Shown: positions 36,328 to 47,143, counted from the stretch's first letter. The stretch is DNA of 64,000 bases from Melioribacteraceae bacterium (GCA_030584085.1 CP129490.1:3071511-3135510); one strand, 5' to 3'. Notes: generated by a model from the sequence alone, not told the origin. Made by a program: numbers and translations.

Positions 36328-37740
36328 TTATTTTCGTTTTGGTCTGTAAATATGCGTTGCTTCACCAAAATATGATTCCGCACTTTCCATAACAGTTTCG
36401 GATAAGGTTGGATGCGCATGAATTGTTAACGCAACATCTTTTGCCAATGCCGCCATTTCAACAGCTAATGTACCTTCGGCAATCAATTCACCGGCACCAG
36501 CTCCAACAATTCCCATACCTAATATTCTCTCGGTTTCCGGATCAATAATTAATTTTGTTAAACCATCAAGTCTCTCGAGGGTTTTTGCTCTGCCGCTTGC
36601 AGCCCAAGGAAACTTTGCAACTTCTATCTTTATACCTTTTTCTTTGGCTTCGGTTTCATTTAAACCAACCCACGCTAATTCCGGATCGGTAAATACAACT
36701 GCCGGAATTGCAGCAGGTTCAAATACCACTTTATGTCCGGCAATTACTTCTGCAACAACCTTTCCCTCAGCAGTAGCTTTATGAGCCAACATCGGATTCC
36801 CGACTATATCTCCGACAGCAAAAATGTTCGGGTCATCTGTTCTTCTTTGTGAGTCTACTTTTACAAATCCTTTATCATCCAATTGAATTTTTGTATTCTC
36901 TAATCCCAATCCTTGTGTTACAGGTTTTCTTCCGACCGAAACAAGTACTTTATCAAATGTTTGTTCTTTTTCCTCTACCTTGTCACCTTCAAATGTGACT
37001 TTCAATCCGGATTTGGTTTCTTTAATATCTACAACTTTTGTGTTGAGGTATACATTTTCCATCATTGAGTTAACACGTTTCGAGAGAATAGAAACGAGAT
37101 CACGGTCAGCACCTGGCAATAAACCTGAAGTCATTTCAACAACGATGACTTTACTTCCGAGAGCAGCATAAACTGTTCCGAGTTCAAGTCCGATGTAACC
37201 ACCGCCGACAACCAATAATTTTTTAGGAATATCTTCAATCTCTAAAGCGGTCGTTGAATCTAAAATTCTCTTTGAGCCAATATCCAAACTAGGAACTTTA
37301 GCGGGAACTGAACCTGTAGCAAGAATTGCGTAATCAAAAGTGAGTTCTTCGGTTCCGCCTTCTGCTTTTTCAACTTTTATTTTAGATGAGTTGATAAATG
37401 TTGCAGTACCTTGAATAAAATTTATTTTTCTTTGTTTTATTAGTTGACCTAATCCACCTGTCATATGCGAAATTACTTTATTTTTCCATTCTCGAATTCT
37501 GTTTACATCTATTTCAGGTTTTCCAAATTTGATCCCCCAATGTTCGGCTTCTTTTGTTTCATTTAATAATTTTGCAACATGTAAAAGTGCTTTGGAAGGA
37601 ATACATCCACGCTGTAAACAAACTCCGCCGGCTTTTTCATTTTTATCAATTAATGTTACATCCATTCCTAAATCGGCAGCCATAAATGCAGCCCCGTATC
37701 CACCGGTTCCCGCCCCAATAATTACTATTTTTTTTGACAT
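36328..37740 (-). CDS. lpd: Dihydrolipoamide dehydrogenase (pyruvate dehydrogenase E3)
   Basis: FAD enzyme of about 470 residues that reoxidises the lipoyl groups of the E2 subunit. It has the FAD-binding GAGTGGYGAAF, the redox disulfide GGVCLQRGCIPSKAL (about 40-54), NAD-binding GGGYIGLELG and the catalytic HAHPTLSETVMES (about 440). The start at 37740 has GGAG six bases upstream; a TTG at 37752 is the alternative. It is the third gene of aceE-aceF-lpd. E3 may also serve other lipoyl complexes. Confidence 0.95.
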   Translation of the reverse strand: MSKKIVIIGAGTGGYGAAFMAADLGMDVTLIDKNEKAGGVCLQRGCIPSKALLHVAKLLNETKEAEHWGIKFGKPEIDVNRIREWKNKVISHMTGGLGQLIKQRKINFIQGTATFINSSKIKVEKAEGGTEELTFDYAILATGSVPAKVPSLDIGSKRILDSTTALEIEDIPKKLLVVGGGYIGLELGTVYAALGSKVIVVEMTSGLLPGADRDLVSILSKRVNSMMENVYLNTKVVDIKETKSGLKVTFEGDKVEEKEQTFDKVLVSVGRKPVTQGLGLENTKIQLDDKGFVKVDSQRRTDDPNIFAVGDIVGNPMLAHKATAEGKVVAEVIAGHKVVFEPAAIPAVVFTDPELAWVGLNETEAKEKGIKIEVAKFPWAASGRAKTLERLDGLTKLIIDPETERILGMGIVGAGAGELIAEGTLAVEMAALAKDVALTIHAHPTLSETVMESAESYFGEATHIYRPKRK

Positions 37741-37807
37741 TCTTTTCTCCAAAATTTTTGTCCAATTCAGTTCACCACAGAGAGCTCGAAGGACACAAAG
37801 TTAAATT

Positions 37808-39487
37808 TTATAACAAAATCTTAAATGGGTTTTCTAAGGATTCCACAATCCATCTTAAAAATCTGATTGCATCAGCACCGTCAATTATTCTATGATCATA
37901 CGAAAGTGATAATGGAAGCATTTGTCTTGGTACAAATTCGCCATCTTTATAAACCGGTTCGTAGCTTCCTCTTGATACACCGAGTATTGCAACTTCTGGT
38001 GAATTGACAATTGGTGTAAAATAGGTACCGCCTATTCCGCCAAGATTACTTATAGAGAAGTTCCCTCCTTGCATATCTTCGAGAGCAATTTTCTTATCTC
38101 TCGCTTTACCAGCTATTTCACCAAGTTCAATAGAAAGTTTTGTTATACTTTTTTTGTCGACATCCTTTATTACAGGAACTAACAAACCACGTTCGGTATC
38201 AACAGCAATTCCAATATTAAAATATTTCTTATAAATAATTTCCTTCTTTTCCATATCAATGCTGCAATTGAATTGAGGAAATTGTTTTAAAGCTTCGGCT
38301 ACAATTTTCAATAGAATAGCAGTGACTGTTAGTTTGCCACCGGCATTTTCAACTTGCTTAGAAAATTGCTTTCTAAATTTTTCGAGATCCGTTATATCAG
38401 CTTTATCGAATTGCGTTACATGAGGTATAGTAGCCCAAGCATATGAAAGATGTTCGGCTGTTTTCTTTCTAATGTTGTTCATTGGTTCACGTTCAATTTC
38501 ACCCCATTTTGAAAAATCCGGTAATGTTTCAGATGAGATTCCAATTGCTCCGCCACCTTTGCTTATATTTTCATTCAAATTTTTCGCGAATGATTTCACA
38601 TCTTCAATTGAAATTCTTCCACCCGGTCCTGATCCTCTTACCTGGTGAATATCAATTCCAATTTCCCTGGCAAATCTTCTTATGCTTGGTGATGCCGGTG
38701 CAATTTTTCCCGAAATTTCTTTTTTGAACTGTCTAGCCGAGTGAGTTGAATCTGCTGGAATTTCAACAGCTTTGGAAGATTCAGATCTCTCTTCAGATTT
38801 CTTTTCGACTTTTTCTTCCTTTTTCTCTTCAACCTTTTTTTCCGGTTCAGGGGATTTTTTTATTGCAGATCCAGAAGTTTCTAAAACCAAAACTGTTTCA
38901 CCAACTTTTGCTTTTTGACCTTCTTTAATTTTTACTTCGGTCACTTTACCGCTTCTATCAATCGGCACTTCTACTGTTGCTTTATCGGTTTCAATTTCAA
39001 GAACCGGATCATCTTCATTTATATCATCTCCGACTTTAACCAAAATCGCAGTGACATCAGCACTCTCAATATTTTCACCAAGTTCGGGAAGTTTGAATTC
39101 ATAACTTCCGGTAATTTCTTTTTGTGGTGATTCGGTTTTATTTTCTTTCACTTTTTCTTTTTTCGGTGTTTCATCTTTTTTCGCTTCGGTATTTTTCTCA
39201 CTTGTTTTCGTTTCTTCTTTCTTCGGTGCATCTTCTGATTTTGACTCTCCGGATTTTTCAAGAGTCAAAATTACTTGTCCGACCTTTGCTGTCTCACCGG
39301 CTTTTATATGAACTTTAGTAATTTTTCCGCTAACATCTGATGGGACTTCAACTGTAGCTTTATCTGTTTCAATCTCTAATACAATATCATCAACATTTAT
39401 TACATCACCTTCGGAAACAGTAACATTTACAATGTCAGCGGTTTCAATATTTTCGCCAAGTTCAGGTAATTTAAATTCAATAGCCAT
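37808..39487 (-). CDS. aceF: Dihydrolipoamide acetyltransferase (pyruvate dehydrogenase E2) with two lipoyl domains
   Basis: 559 residues. Two lipoyl domains (about 1-75 and 127-205), each with ETDKATVEVP; the lipoylated Lys is residue 43 in the first. They are joined by Lys/Glu-rich, low-complexity linkers. A subunit-binding domain follows (about 255-295, PSIRRFAREIGIDI, then GSGPGGRI). The catalytic domain ends SLSYDHRIIDGADAIRFLRW with the active-site His. Transfers the acetyl group to CoA. It lies between aceE and lpd (25 nt after aceE). Confidence 0.95.
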   Translation of the reverse strand: MAIEFKLPELGENIETADIVNVTVSEGDVINVDDIVLEIETDKATVEVPSDVSGKITKVHIKAGETAKVGQVILTLEKSGESKSEDAPKKEETKTSEKNTEAKKDETPKKEKVKENKTESPQKEITGSYEFKLPELGENIESADVTAILVKVGDDINEDDPVLEIETDKATVEVPIDRSGKVTEVKIKEGQKAKVGETVLVLETSGSAIKKSPEPEKKVEEKKEEKVEKKSEERSESSKAVEIPADSTHSARQFKKEISGKIAPASPSIRRFAREIGIDIHQVRGSGPGGRISIEDVKSFAKNLNENISKGGGAIGISSETLPDFSKWGEIEREPMNNIRKKTAEHLSYAWATIPHVTQFDKADITDLEKFRKQFSKQVENAGGKLTVTAILLKIVAEALKQFPQFNCSIDMEKKEIIYKKYFNIGIAVDTERGLLVPVIKDVDKKSITKLSIELGEIAGKARDKKIALEDMQGGNFSISNLGGIGGTYFTPIVNSPEVAILGVSRGSYEPVYKDGEFVPRQMLPLSLSYDHRIIDGADAIRFLRWIVESLENPFKILL

Positions 39488-39512
39488 TTCAATTCCTAAG
39501 TTTAATTTTCAA

Positions 39513-42197
39513 TTAAGATTTTGTTGGATTTGGTTTATCAAGATTAATTCCCAAATCCTTAACAGATTTTTTCAGAACATCAGCTTTCAATTTACCGTCT
39601 TGTACTAATGTGTGAAGAGTCGCATATACTATATGTTTTGCATCCACTTCAAAGAAGTCTCTAAGCGATGCACGTCCTTCACTTCTACCAAAACCAAAAG
39701 TTCCAAGCGATGCATATTTTCCGGGCAAGTATCTTGAAATAGCATCTGATAATATTTGGACATAATCAGATGCAGAAACAAACACACCTTTTTCATCATT
39801 TGTAATTTCTTTAATGTAAGGATCCTTAGCTTTTTTAGTTGGATTCATTCTATTGAATCTTTCTGTATCCATTATATCCAAATGGAGTTCTTTATAGCTT
39901 GTAACACTCCAAACATCAACGGCAACAGCATATTGTTTTTCGAGAATCTCCGCTGCTTTTCTTACTTCATTTAGTATTGTACCACTTCCTAATAAATGAG
40001 CTTTTGCTTTTACGGATTTCTTTTTCGATTCACTGAATTTATACATTCCTTTTAATATGCCTTCTTTTGTTGCTGCCTTAGGCATAGTCGGCTGAACGTA
40101 ACTTTCATTCATAACTGTAACGTAGTAGAACAAATCTTCTTGCTTTTCATACATTCTATAAATTCCTTCGCGAATAATGATTGCAAGTTCATAAGCATAA
40201 GCCGGATCATAAGCTTTAAGATTAGGAATTGGATATGCTAAAAGATGACTATTTCCGTCCTGATGCTGTAAACCTTCTCCGGCAAGTGTTGTTCTGCCGG
40301 CAGTAGCTCCAACTAAAAATCCTTTACATCTCATATCGGCTGCAGCCCAAGCCAAATCACCAATTCTCTGGAAACCAAACATTGAATAATAAGTGAAGAA
40401 TGGAATTGTATTAACTCCATGATTAGCATACGATGTTCCGGCCGCAATAAATGAAGACATTGCTCCGGCTTCAGTAATTCCTTCTTCAAGTATTTGACCG
40501 TTCTTTGCCTCTTTATAATAAAGAAGACTGTCACGATCAACCGGTTCGTAAAGTTGACCCCCGTGTGCATAAATACCAATTTGACGGAAGAGAGATTCCA
40601 TTCCGAATGTTCTTGCTTCATCCGGAACAATTGGCACAATTAGTTTACCAACTTCTTTATCCTTCAAAAGTTTAGTGAGAATTCTCACATAAACCATTGT
40701 AGTGGAAACTTCTCTATCATCGGTTCCTTTATAAAATTCTTCAAATAATTCTTCTGATGGAGTTTGGATAGACTGATTTTTTACAACTCTTTTCGGTACA
40801 TAACCGCCAAGTGCTTTTCTTCTTTCTTTCAGATATTTTATTTCTGCGCTGTCTTCGGAAGGACGATAAAACGGAGCTTTTGAAACATCTTCATCAGAAA
40901 TAGGAATACCAAAACGAGTTCTAAATTCTCCGAGTTCTTCTTCGTTTAATTTTTTCTGTTGATGTGTAATATTTTTTCCTTCACCGGCTTCACCTAGTCC
41001 GTATCCTTTAATTGTCTTCGCAAGGATGACCGTCGGCTTTCCGTTATTATTTTCGACGGCGGTTTTATAAGCGGCATAAACTTTTTCGGGATCATGTCCG
41101 CCGCGTTTCATTTTTTGTAATTGTTCATCGGAGAGATCTTTAACTAATTCTTTTAACTCGGGATATTTTCCCCAGAAATTTTCTCTTATGTATGATCCAT
41201 CTTCGACAATATACTTTTGCGATTCACCGTCAATCATTTCATTCATTCGTTTAACCAGTAAACCTGTTTTATCATTTTCAAGAAGCGGATCCCAATCACT
41301 TCCCCAAACAACTTTAATTACATTCCAACCGGCACCACGAAATCCTGCTTCTAATTCCTGAATAATTTTTGAATTACCACGAACCGGTCCGTCTAATCTT
41401 TGTAAGTTGCAGTTAATCACAAAAATCAGATTATCTAATTTTTCACGAACTGCAAGAGAAATTGCACCAAGAGTTTCTGGTTCATCTGTTTCACCGTCGC
41501 CAAGAAATGCCCAAACTTTTGCACCTGTATCTTTCTTAAGTCCGCGATCTTCCAAATATCTATTAAACCTAGCTTGATAAATTGCTTGAATAGGACCAAG
41601 TCCCATTGATACAGTTGGGAATTCCCAAAAATCCGGCATTAGCCAAGGGTGTGGATAAGATGAAAGTCCACCACCGGGTTTTAGTTCTCGTCTAAAATTT
41701 TCTAATTGTTCAACCGATAATCTTCCTTCAAGAAAAGCTCTTGCATAAATTCCGGGTGCGGCATGACCTTGGAAATAGATCATGTCACCTTCGTTATTAT
41801 CATCTTTGCCTCTGAAAAAATGATTGAACCCGATTTCATACAAAGTTGCAGCAGAAGCATATGTTGATATATGTCCGCCTATTCCTGGTTCTTCACGATT
41901 TGCACGGACAACCATTGCCATTGCATTCCAACGAATTAAACTTTTTATTCGGCGTTCAATTTCTCTTCCTCCCGGGAAATGTGGTTGTTGACTTCTAGGG
42001 ATGGTATTGATGTATGGTGTATTTGCAGTGAAAGGTAATTCCACGCCGGATTCATGTGCATATGTATCTAAATCGTGAAGTAATTCTTTTACACGTTCCG
42101 GACCATATGCTTGTAAAATATACTCAAGTGACTCTAACCATTCCTTTCTTTCAATATCTTTAAGATTCTCTGCACCATTGTTTTTGTTATCAGCCAT
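39513..42197 (-). CDS. aceE: Pyruvate dehydrogenase E1, homodimeric type
   Basis: Thiamine-diphosphate enzyme of 894 residues, the full-length AceE rather than the PdhA/PdhB pair. TPP motif FLGDGETDEPE about 230-241, HGAA/HGGH loops (YFQGHAAPGIYARAF, GHISTYASA) and QHQDGNSHLL near 645. It starts the aceE-aceF-lpd operon. A perfect 20-bp palindrome lies about 110 nt upstream of the ATG. No pdhR-like gene was seen. Confidence 0.96.
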   Translation of the reverse strand: MADNKNNGAENLKDIERKEWLESLEYILQAYGPERVKELLHDLDTYAHESGVELPFTANTPYINTIPRSQQPHFPGGREIERRIKSLIRWNAMAMVVRANREEPGIGGHISTYASAATLYEIGFNHFFRGKDDNNEGDMIYFQGHAAPGIYARAFLEGRLSVEQLENFRRELKPGGGLSSYPHPWLMPDFWEFPTVSMGLGPIQAIYQARFNRYLEDRGLKKDTGAKVWAFLGDGETDEPETLGAISLAVREKLDNLIFVINCNLQRLDGPVRGNSKIIQELEAGFRGAGWNVIKVVWGSDWDPLLENDKTGLLVKRMNEMIDGESQKYIVEDGSYIRENFWGKYPELKELVKDLSDEQLQKMKRGGHDPEKVYAAYKTAVENNNGKPTVILAKTIKGYGLGEAGEGKNITHQQKKLNEEELGEFRTRFGIPISDEDVSKAPFYRPSEDSAEIKYLKERRKALGGYVPKRVVKNQSIQTPSEELFEEFYKGTDDREVSTTMVYVRILTKLLKDKEVGKLIVPIVPDEARTFGMESLFRQIGIYAHGGQLYEPVDRDSLLYYKEAKNGQILEEGITEAGAMSSFIAAGTSYANHGVNTIPFFTYYSMFGFQRIGDLAWAAADMRCKGFLVGATAGRTTLAGEGLQHQDGNSHLLAYPIPNLKAYDPAYAYELAIIIREGIYRMYEKQEDLFYYVTVMNESYVQPTMPKAATKEGILKGMYKFSESKKKSVKAKAHLLGSGTILNEVRKAAEILEKQYAVAVDVWSVTSYKELHLDIMDTERFNRMNPTKKAKDPYIKEITNDEKGVFVSASDYVQILSDAISRYLPGKYASLGTFGFGRSEGRASLRDFFEVDAKHIVYATLHTLVQDGKLKADVLKKSVKDLGINLDKPNPTKS

Positions 42198-42305
42198 AAT
42201 TTATCCTTTGAATTTATTCAATTTTCGCAATTTTTAAGAAAATATGACACGCTCTCTTAAATATCGACCAGAAATGTAAGAATATTCTTGATAAAGTTGT
42301 AGTCT

Positions 42306-42325
42306 ATGTAAAGTATACTTTACAT
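42306..42325. promoter_or_regulatory. Perfect 20-bp palindrome, candidate operator upstream of aceE
   Basis: ATGTAAAGTATACTTTACAT, self-complementary over its full length, in the 212-bp gap between the divergent aceE and TPR genes. It is 109 nt from the aceE ATG and 85 nt from the other ATG. The regulator is not known to me. Confidence 0.55.
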
Positions 42326-42409
42326 GATTTATCTATATCAAAAAAAAAGTATAGAATTAGTATAAAATTAATTAACTTGAAATACTAAATAGTGGTGCAC
42401 AAGATTGTA

Positions 42410-43780
42410 ATGGCAATAAAACGAAAGTTTACTACAAAAAAGATTACAGCCTATTCAGTGCTGATTCTAACAATTCTACTAATACTTATAAATCTAAATT
42501 CTCTTGTAAATATTCTAAACTCATTTCTACCAAACAATGACGATATAAAACCTGCTTATGAAAATGAAAAGTTAATTCTAATAGCTAACTTTATTAGTAA
42601 TGAGAATAATTTGAATTTCGATATCAGATTAAAAGAAGCATTTAACCGAGCTTTTTGGTCTTCTAACGTTAGAATTGAAATATTAGATTCAAGCCTCCAA
42701 AGTGAAAATATAAATTCAATGTGGCATCAAGGCAAAATTTATAATGCAACCATTGTTATTGGTGGTAGAGTAGATAAGTATGGTATAAAACCAATGTTGT
42801 TTTTGCCCAAAATCTCACCAGGTAAGTATGATAATGAAGAAGTCCAAGAAGATTTTTATTACAAGTCGGAAATCACAAATGCACTTGCAGCAGTTGAATT
42901 AGGTTTTGTAAAAAATGATGTTTCAGAAAATCTTAAAAACCATGCTCTCCCTATTCTTACACCCCAGTTTGAGTTTTCAGAAATACCATCTTCTGAAAAA
43001 CTTTATAATGAAATTATTATAAAGGATTTGCCCAATTCTCTTATTTATTTAAGTAAGGCTTTATTAGGGATAATAGCTTATCTGGAAAAGGATTTTAGGA
43101 CTGCTGAATATCTTTTGGATGCTGCAATAAAGTTAACTCAAAATTATTTGTTATGGCCACTAAATATCGATAATTTATTTTATTATGCTGGTAAAACAAA
43201 ATTGGAAAGTAAGCAATATGATTTAGCTGAGCATTACTTAAACAATGCTCTTCAATTGACTCGAAGCAAAATTACTCGCCTAAGGTCTTACATCTACTTA
43301 TCACTAATAGAACACAGAAAAAAGAATTTTGAAAAATCCAAGACATATTGTGAGATAGTCTTTTCGGAGAGTATTGAAGATGGCTATTATTTCACAAAAA
43401 GTGATAGATATAGCCTATATCTCTACTATGCAAGAGTATGTTATGATTTGGGAGAATATAAACTAGCAGAAAAATACTTTTCAAAACTGTATGAGGCAAA
43501 AGAAGATACAAGCAAAAGTATGTTCACTGAGCTAAATTTCAAAATTGGTCTCTCTAATTATTTTGAAGAAAGATACGAAGAATCAAAACCTTATATATAT
43601 AGAGCATTTAAAACTGATACAACAAATTCTAAGTTTCTTTATTGGATGGGTATGATCAACGGTATATTTAACAATACTGATAGTTGTTGTTACTATCTAA
43701 GCAAAGCATATATCGCAGAAAATGATTCAGTAGATCGTGCAGATGTCAAAAACTTAATGAGTAAGTTGGGATGTGACTAA
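42410..43780 (+). CDS. Membrane-anchored TPR protein
   Basis: About 456 residues. A single N-terminal transmembrane helix (AYSVLILTILLILINL, about 15-32) is followed by a soluble region, about 50-150, with a TolB-like/nucleotide-independent alpha-beta look (LILIANFISNENNLNFDIRLKEA, shortened). The rest is TPR repeats (ALLGIIAYLEKDFRTAEYLLDAA split by eye, YYAGKTKLESKQYDLAEHYL, YYARVCYDLGEYKLAEKYF). Function unknown. A GTG at 42392 would add six residues; the ATG at 42410 was chosen. Its last 27 nt overlap the 3' end of the convergent mfd gene. Confidence 0.75.
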   Translation: MAIKRKFTTKKITAYSVLILTILLILINLNSLVNILNSFLPNNDDIKPAYENEKLILIANFISNENNLNFDIRLKEAFNRAFWSSNVRIEILDSSLQSENINSMWHQGKIYNATIVIGGRVDKYGIKPMLFLPKISPGKYDNEEVQEDFYYKSEITNALAAVELGFVKNDVSENLKNHALPILTPQFEFSEIPSSEKLYNEIIIKDLPNSLIYLSKALLGIIAYLEKDFRTAEYLLDAAIKLTQNYLLWPLNIDNLFYYAGKTKLESKQYDLAEHYLNNALQLTRSKITRLRSYIYLSLIEHRKKNFEKSKTYCEIVFSESIEDGYYFTKSDRYSLYLYYARVCYDLGEYKLAEKYFSKLYEAKEDTSKSMFTELNFKIGLSNYFEERYEESKPYIYRAFKTDTTNSKFLYWMGMINGIFNNTDSCCYYLSKAYIAENDSVDRADVKNLMSKLGCD

Positions 43781-46700
43781 TTCATTATTCAAGATTTTTT
43801 CTACTTCTTTACAGAATTTAATAACGTATTGAAGAGTATCCGATGGATCGGAATATTTATTTTCCATTTCTAATTTCATTGTATCATTTTTTTGAACGAA
43901 GCGTACATCTTTTGAGTGGACTTCCATAATCCATTTTAGAAAATCCGGAAATTGATTCTTGTAATAATTTTCATACTCTCCTTTAGGAAAAACAAGAGTT
44001 ATTTGCTTACGTTGAATAATAATTCTTTCAAACATTGCATAAGATGCATAATATCTAAGTTTAGCCGCGTTGATAAGGTGTTTGACCATTTTCGGAAATT
44101 TACCGAAGCGATCTTCCATTTCTTCAATTGTTTCGGCAAATTCTTCTTCTTTTAAAACTGAAAAGAGCGCTGTGTAAAAACTGAGTCTATCCGATTGATC
44201 CGGCATATAATTTTTAGGAATTCCGATTTCGAAATATGTGTCAATTTTTGGCTCGGTTCTATCTTTTGGTTTCGGTAAATTTTTAAATACATCTTGGAAT
44301 TCTTCATGCTTAAGTTCTTCAACTGCCGCATCAAGCAATTTCACATACATGTCAAAACCAACGGTATCTATTGTTCCGCTTTGTTCCGTTCCTAATAAAT
44401 TTCCTGCACCGCGAATTTCTAAATCACGCATTGATAAACTGAAACCTTCTCCAAGTTCGGTATATTCTTCAATTGCTTGTAATCGTCTTACAGCATTTTT
44501 CGTGATTGTTTTTAGTGATGGAACAATTAAATAAGCATAAGCTTGTCTATCCGACCTTCCTACTCTTCCACGTAATTGATGAAGTTCGGCAAGTCCGAAT
44601 CTATCAGCTCGATTTATAATAATTGTATTAACATTAGGTATATCGAGTCCGCTTTCAATAATTTTTGTAGCCAACAACATATGATACTTTTTATTCAAGA
44701 AATCATAGATAACTTTTTCGAGTTGTGATGGTTTCATTTGACCATGCGCAATTCCGATTTTTATTTCGGGAATATGTTTTTCAATATATGCGGCAATTTT
44801 ATCTATTGATTGCACTCTATCATGAACAAAATATATTTGTCCGTCTCTTTGAATTTCGCTTAAAACCCATTTACGAATGTTGTCGATGTCAAACTTTTCT
44901 ACTCGTGTGTAAATTGGTTGTCTGTTCGGAGGCGGAGTTGCAATAATTGATAAATCTCTTGCGCCAAGTAAAGATAAATTTAATGTTCGTGGAATCGGAG
45001 TAGCAGTTAATGCGAGCGTATCAACATTTGCACGATAGGTTCTTAACTTCTCTTTTGCCATAACTCCAAAACGATGTTCTTCATCTATTATAAGTAAACC
45101 AAGGTCTTTGAATTTTATATCTTTAGAAAGAAGTCTATGAGTTCCGATAATTACATCAACATTTCCATTTGCAAGTTGCTTAACTGTTTCAGTCTGCTGA
45201 GTCTTTGTTCTAAATCTTGATAAGACTTCAACTTTGACAGGAAATTGGGCTAATCGATCTTTGAATGTATTGAAATGCTGTTCGGTTAATATAGTTGTTG
45301 GAACCAACAACGCAACTTGTTTACCGTCGCTTACGGCTTTGAAAGCAGCACGAACAGCTATTTCTGTTTTACCGAAACCAACATCACCACAGACCAGTCT
45401 ATCCATTGGGTTTACCGATTCCATATCGCCTTTTACTTCATCGGTAACCTTTACTTGATCAACCGTGTCTTCATAAAAGAAAGAAGCTTCCAACTCTTTC
45501 TGCCAAATTGTATCGGGATTAAATTTGTATCCAACTGAAGCTTTTCTTTTAGCGTAGAGTTTTATCAAATCACGCGCGGCATCTTTAATCTTATTTTTAA
45601 CTTTCTTCTTTGCTGCTTTCCATTCATTGCTGCCAAGAACAGAAAGTTTTGGTTCTGCATTATCTTTTGATGAAAACTTTTTAACTAAAGAGAGATAGTT
45701 TAGATTTACATAAACTTTTCCGCCTTCGGCATAAAGAATTTTGATACTTTCTTGTTCCGTTTCACCAATTTTAATAGTCTCCAATCCGGCATAACGACCG
45801 ATTCCAAAAGTTTCGTGAACTACAAAATCGCCAATTTTTAATGAAGCAAATTCCTTTGCACGATTTTTTTTGAATTGTTGTCGCTGAGAAATTTTTGTTC
45901 GATAAGGTTTATTAAAAATCTGGTAATCCGAGAGCACAAGAAACTTTTCTTCTTTACAAACAAAACCGGTTTTTATAGGAAGCACATCAATTTTAATTTT
46001 ACCGGTATCTATCAAATCTCTCAATTCAATTTTGAATTCGGATAGAAGCTCTGTCATTCTTCTTGATTGTAATTCATTTTCAGTAGTTATAGCGATTTCA
46101 AAACCTTTTTTCGCATAATCTGTAAGCAGATTGAACAACAGTTCGAAATTGGAATTGATTAGTTGAGCGTCATTGATTTTGAGATTGTTATAGTTTTCAG
46201 AACTACCAAGTTCATCTTCAATTATCCATCTAGCATTTTTTGAGAAGAGTGATTCTTTACTATCTACGAAAAATTTTTCTGCGATTATTTCATCAGCATT
46301 TTCAATCTCAATTTCACCATCAAACAGTTCTTTTTTAAGTTCTTCATCAAATTCGTCAATAATTTTTTCTTTCGATGGTTGGATTTCATTCTTAAATAAA
46401 TTTTCAATCTCATAAGATGATGCGAATACAATTGCTTCTTTTAAATAGTCTAAAATGTGTGAAGAATTTTCTGCGGAAATATCTTCTAATGAAGAAGCAA
46501 GCGTTACGCACTCAACTCTGTTGGAAGAGCGTTGTGTTTCGGAATCAAAGTATCTAATTGATTCAATAAAATCGCCGTCATATTCCAAACGGCACGGCTG
46601 CTTTTCACTGTATGACCAAAAATCAATTATCGAACCGCGAACCGCGAAGCTTCCGGGTCCGTCGACAAACCTATCTTTATCATAGTTTAGTAAACTGAGA

Positions 46701-47143
46701 TACTCAATCAGTTCATCATAACTGAATTCCGTACCGCTGACAATTTTGGTAGTATTTTTTTCAATTGTTTCTTGAGATGGAAGTGGTGTTTGCAAAATTT
46801 TATAAGTGGAAACAAGAACTAATTTTTCCTTTTGATTAATTTCAGTAATTCTCTCTTGAATGGTTTCTTCATCAAATTTGTCAATCGTAATTACATGCTT
46901 ACCTAACCCGAGAATTGTTAACTCTACATTTGTTTCGTTTACGGATTTAGTATCCGGCAATAATATTAAGACTGATTTTTCTTTTTCAGCAAGTGCGGCA
47001 ATAAAAATTGATTTAACAGAATCCGGGATTGAAGAGATATAGAGTCTGGATTTGTCTTCGGTCAGATTTCTCAAGAGGCCAAAAAAATTCTGAAAACTTT
47101 TTAATTCATTTATTCTATTTATTAAAGCGAATTGATTAGTCAT
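43754..47143 (-). CDS. mfd: Transcription-repair coupling factor
   Basis: Removes RNA polymerase stalled at DNA damage and recruits UvrA, about 1129 residues, the family's usual size. The N-terminal UvrB-homology region is followed by the RNA polymerase-binding domain (FVVHETFGIGRYAGLE, about 440). The translocase has Walker A GDVGFGKTEIA (about 605), IIDEEHRFGV, TATPIPRTL and QLRGRVGRSDRQAYAYL. The C-terminal TRCF domain ends the protein. The start at the ATG at 47143 removes a 24-residue extension from a GTG at 47215 that does not resemble Mfd. Confidence 0.95.
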   Translation of the reverse strand: MTNQFALINRINELKSFQNFFGLLRNLTEDKSRLYISSIPDSVKSIFIAALAEKEKSVLILLPDTKSVNETNVELTILGLGKHVITIDKFDEETIQERITEINQKEKLVLVSTYKILQTPLPSQETIEKNTTKIVSGTEFSYDELIEYLSLLNYDKDRFVDGPGSFAVRGSIIDFWSYSEKQPCRLEYDGDFIESIRYFDSETQRSSNRVECVTLASSLEDISAENSSHILDYLKEAIVFASSYEIENLFKNEIQPSKEKIIDEFDEELKKELFDGEIEIENADEIIAEKFFVDSKESLFSKNARWIIEDELGSSENYNNLKINDAQLINSNFELLFNLLTDYAKKGFEIAITTENELQSRRMTELLSEFKIELRDLIDTGKIKIDVLPIKTGFVCKEEKFLVLSDYQIFNKPYRTKISQRQQFKKNRAKEFASLKIGDFVVHETFGIGRYAGLETIKIGETEQESIKILYAEGGKVYVNLNYLSLVKKFSSKDNAEPKLSVLGSNEWKAAKKKVKNKIKDAARDLIKLYAKRKASVGYKFNPDTIWQKELEASFFYEDTVDQVKVTDEVKGDMESVNPMDRLVCGDVGFGKTEIAVRAAFKAVSDGKQVALLVPTTILTEQHFNTFKDRLAQFPVKVEVLSRFRTKTQQTETVKQLANGNVDVIIGTHRLLSKDIKFKDLGLLIIDEEHRFGVMAKEKLRTYRANVDTLALTATPIPRTLNLSLLGARDLSIIATPPPNRQPIYTRVEKFDIDNIRKWVLSEIQRDGQIYFVHDRVQSIDKIAAYIEKHIPEIKIGIAHGQMKPSQLEKVIYDFLNKKYHMLLATKIIESGLDIPNVNTIIINRADRFGLAELHQLRGRVGRSDRQAYAYLIVPSLKTITKNAVRRLQAIEEYTELGEGFSLSMRDLEIRGAGNLLGTEQSGTIDTVGFDMYVKLLDAAVEELKHEEFQDVFKNLPKPKDRTEPKIDTYFEIGIPKNYMPDQSDRLSFYTALFSVLKEEEFAETIEEMEDRFGKFPKMVKHLINAAKLRYYASYAMFERIIIQRKQITLVFPKGEYENYYKNQFPDFLKWIMEVHSKDVRFVQKNDTMKLEMENKYSDPSDTLQYVIKFCKEVEKILNNELVTSQLTH

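Noticed and set aside
37774-37800. Possible interspersed repeat with CACAGAG-like and GAAGGACAC-like text after aceF
   Set aside because: Single occurrence in the window and not clearly palindromic; no support as an element.
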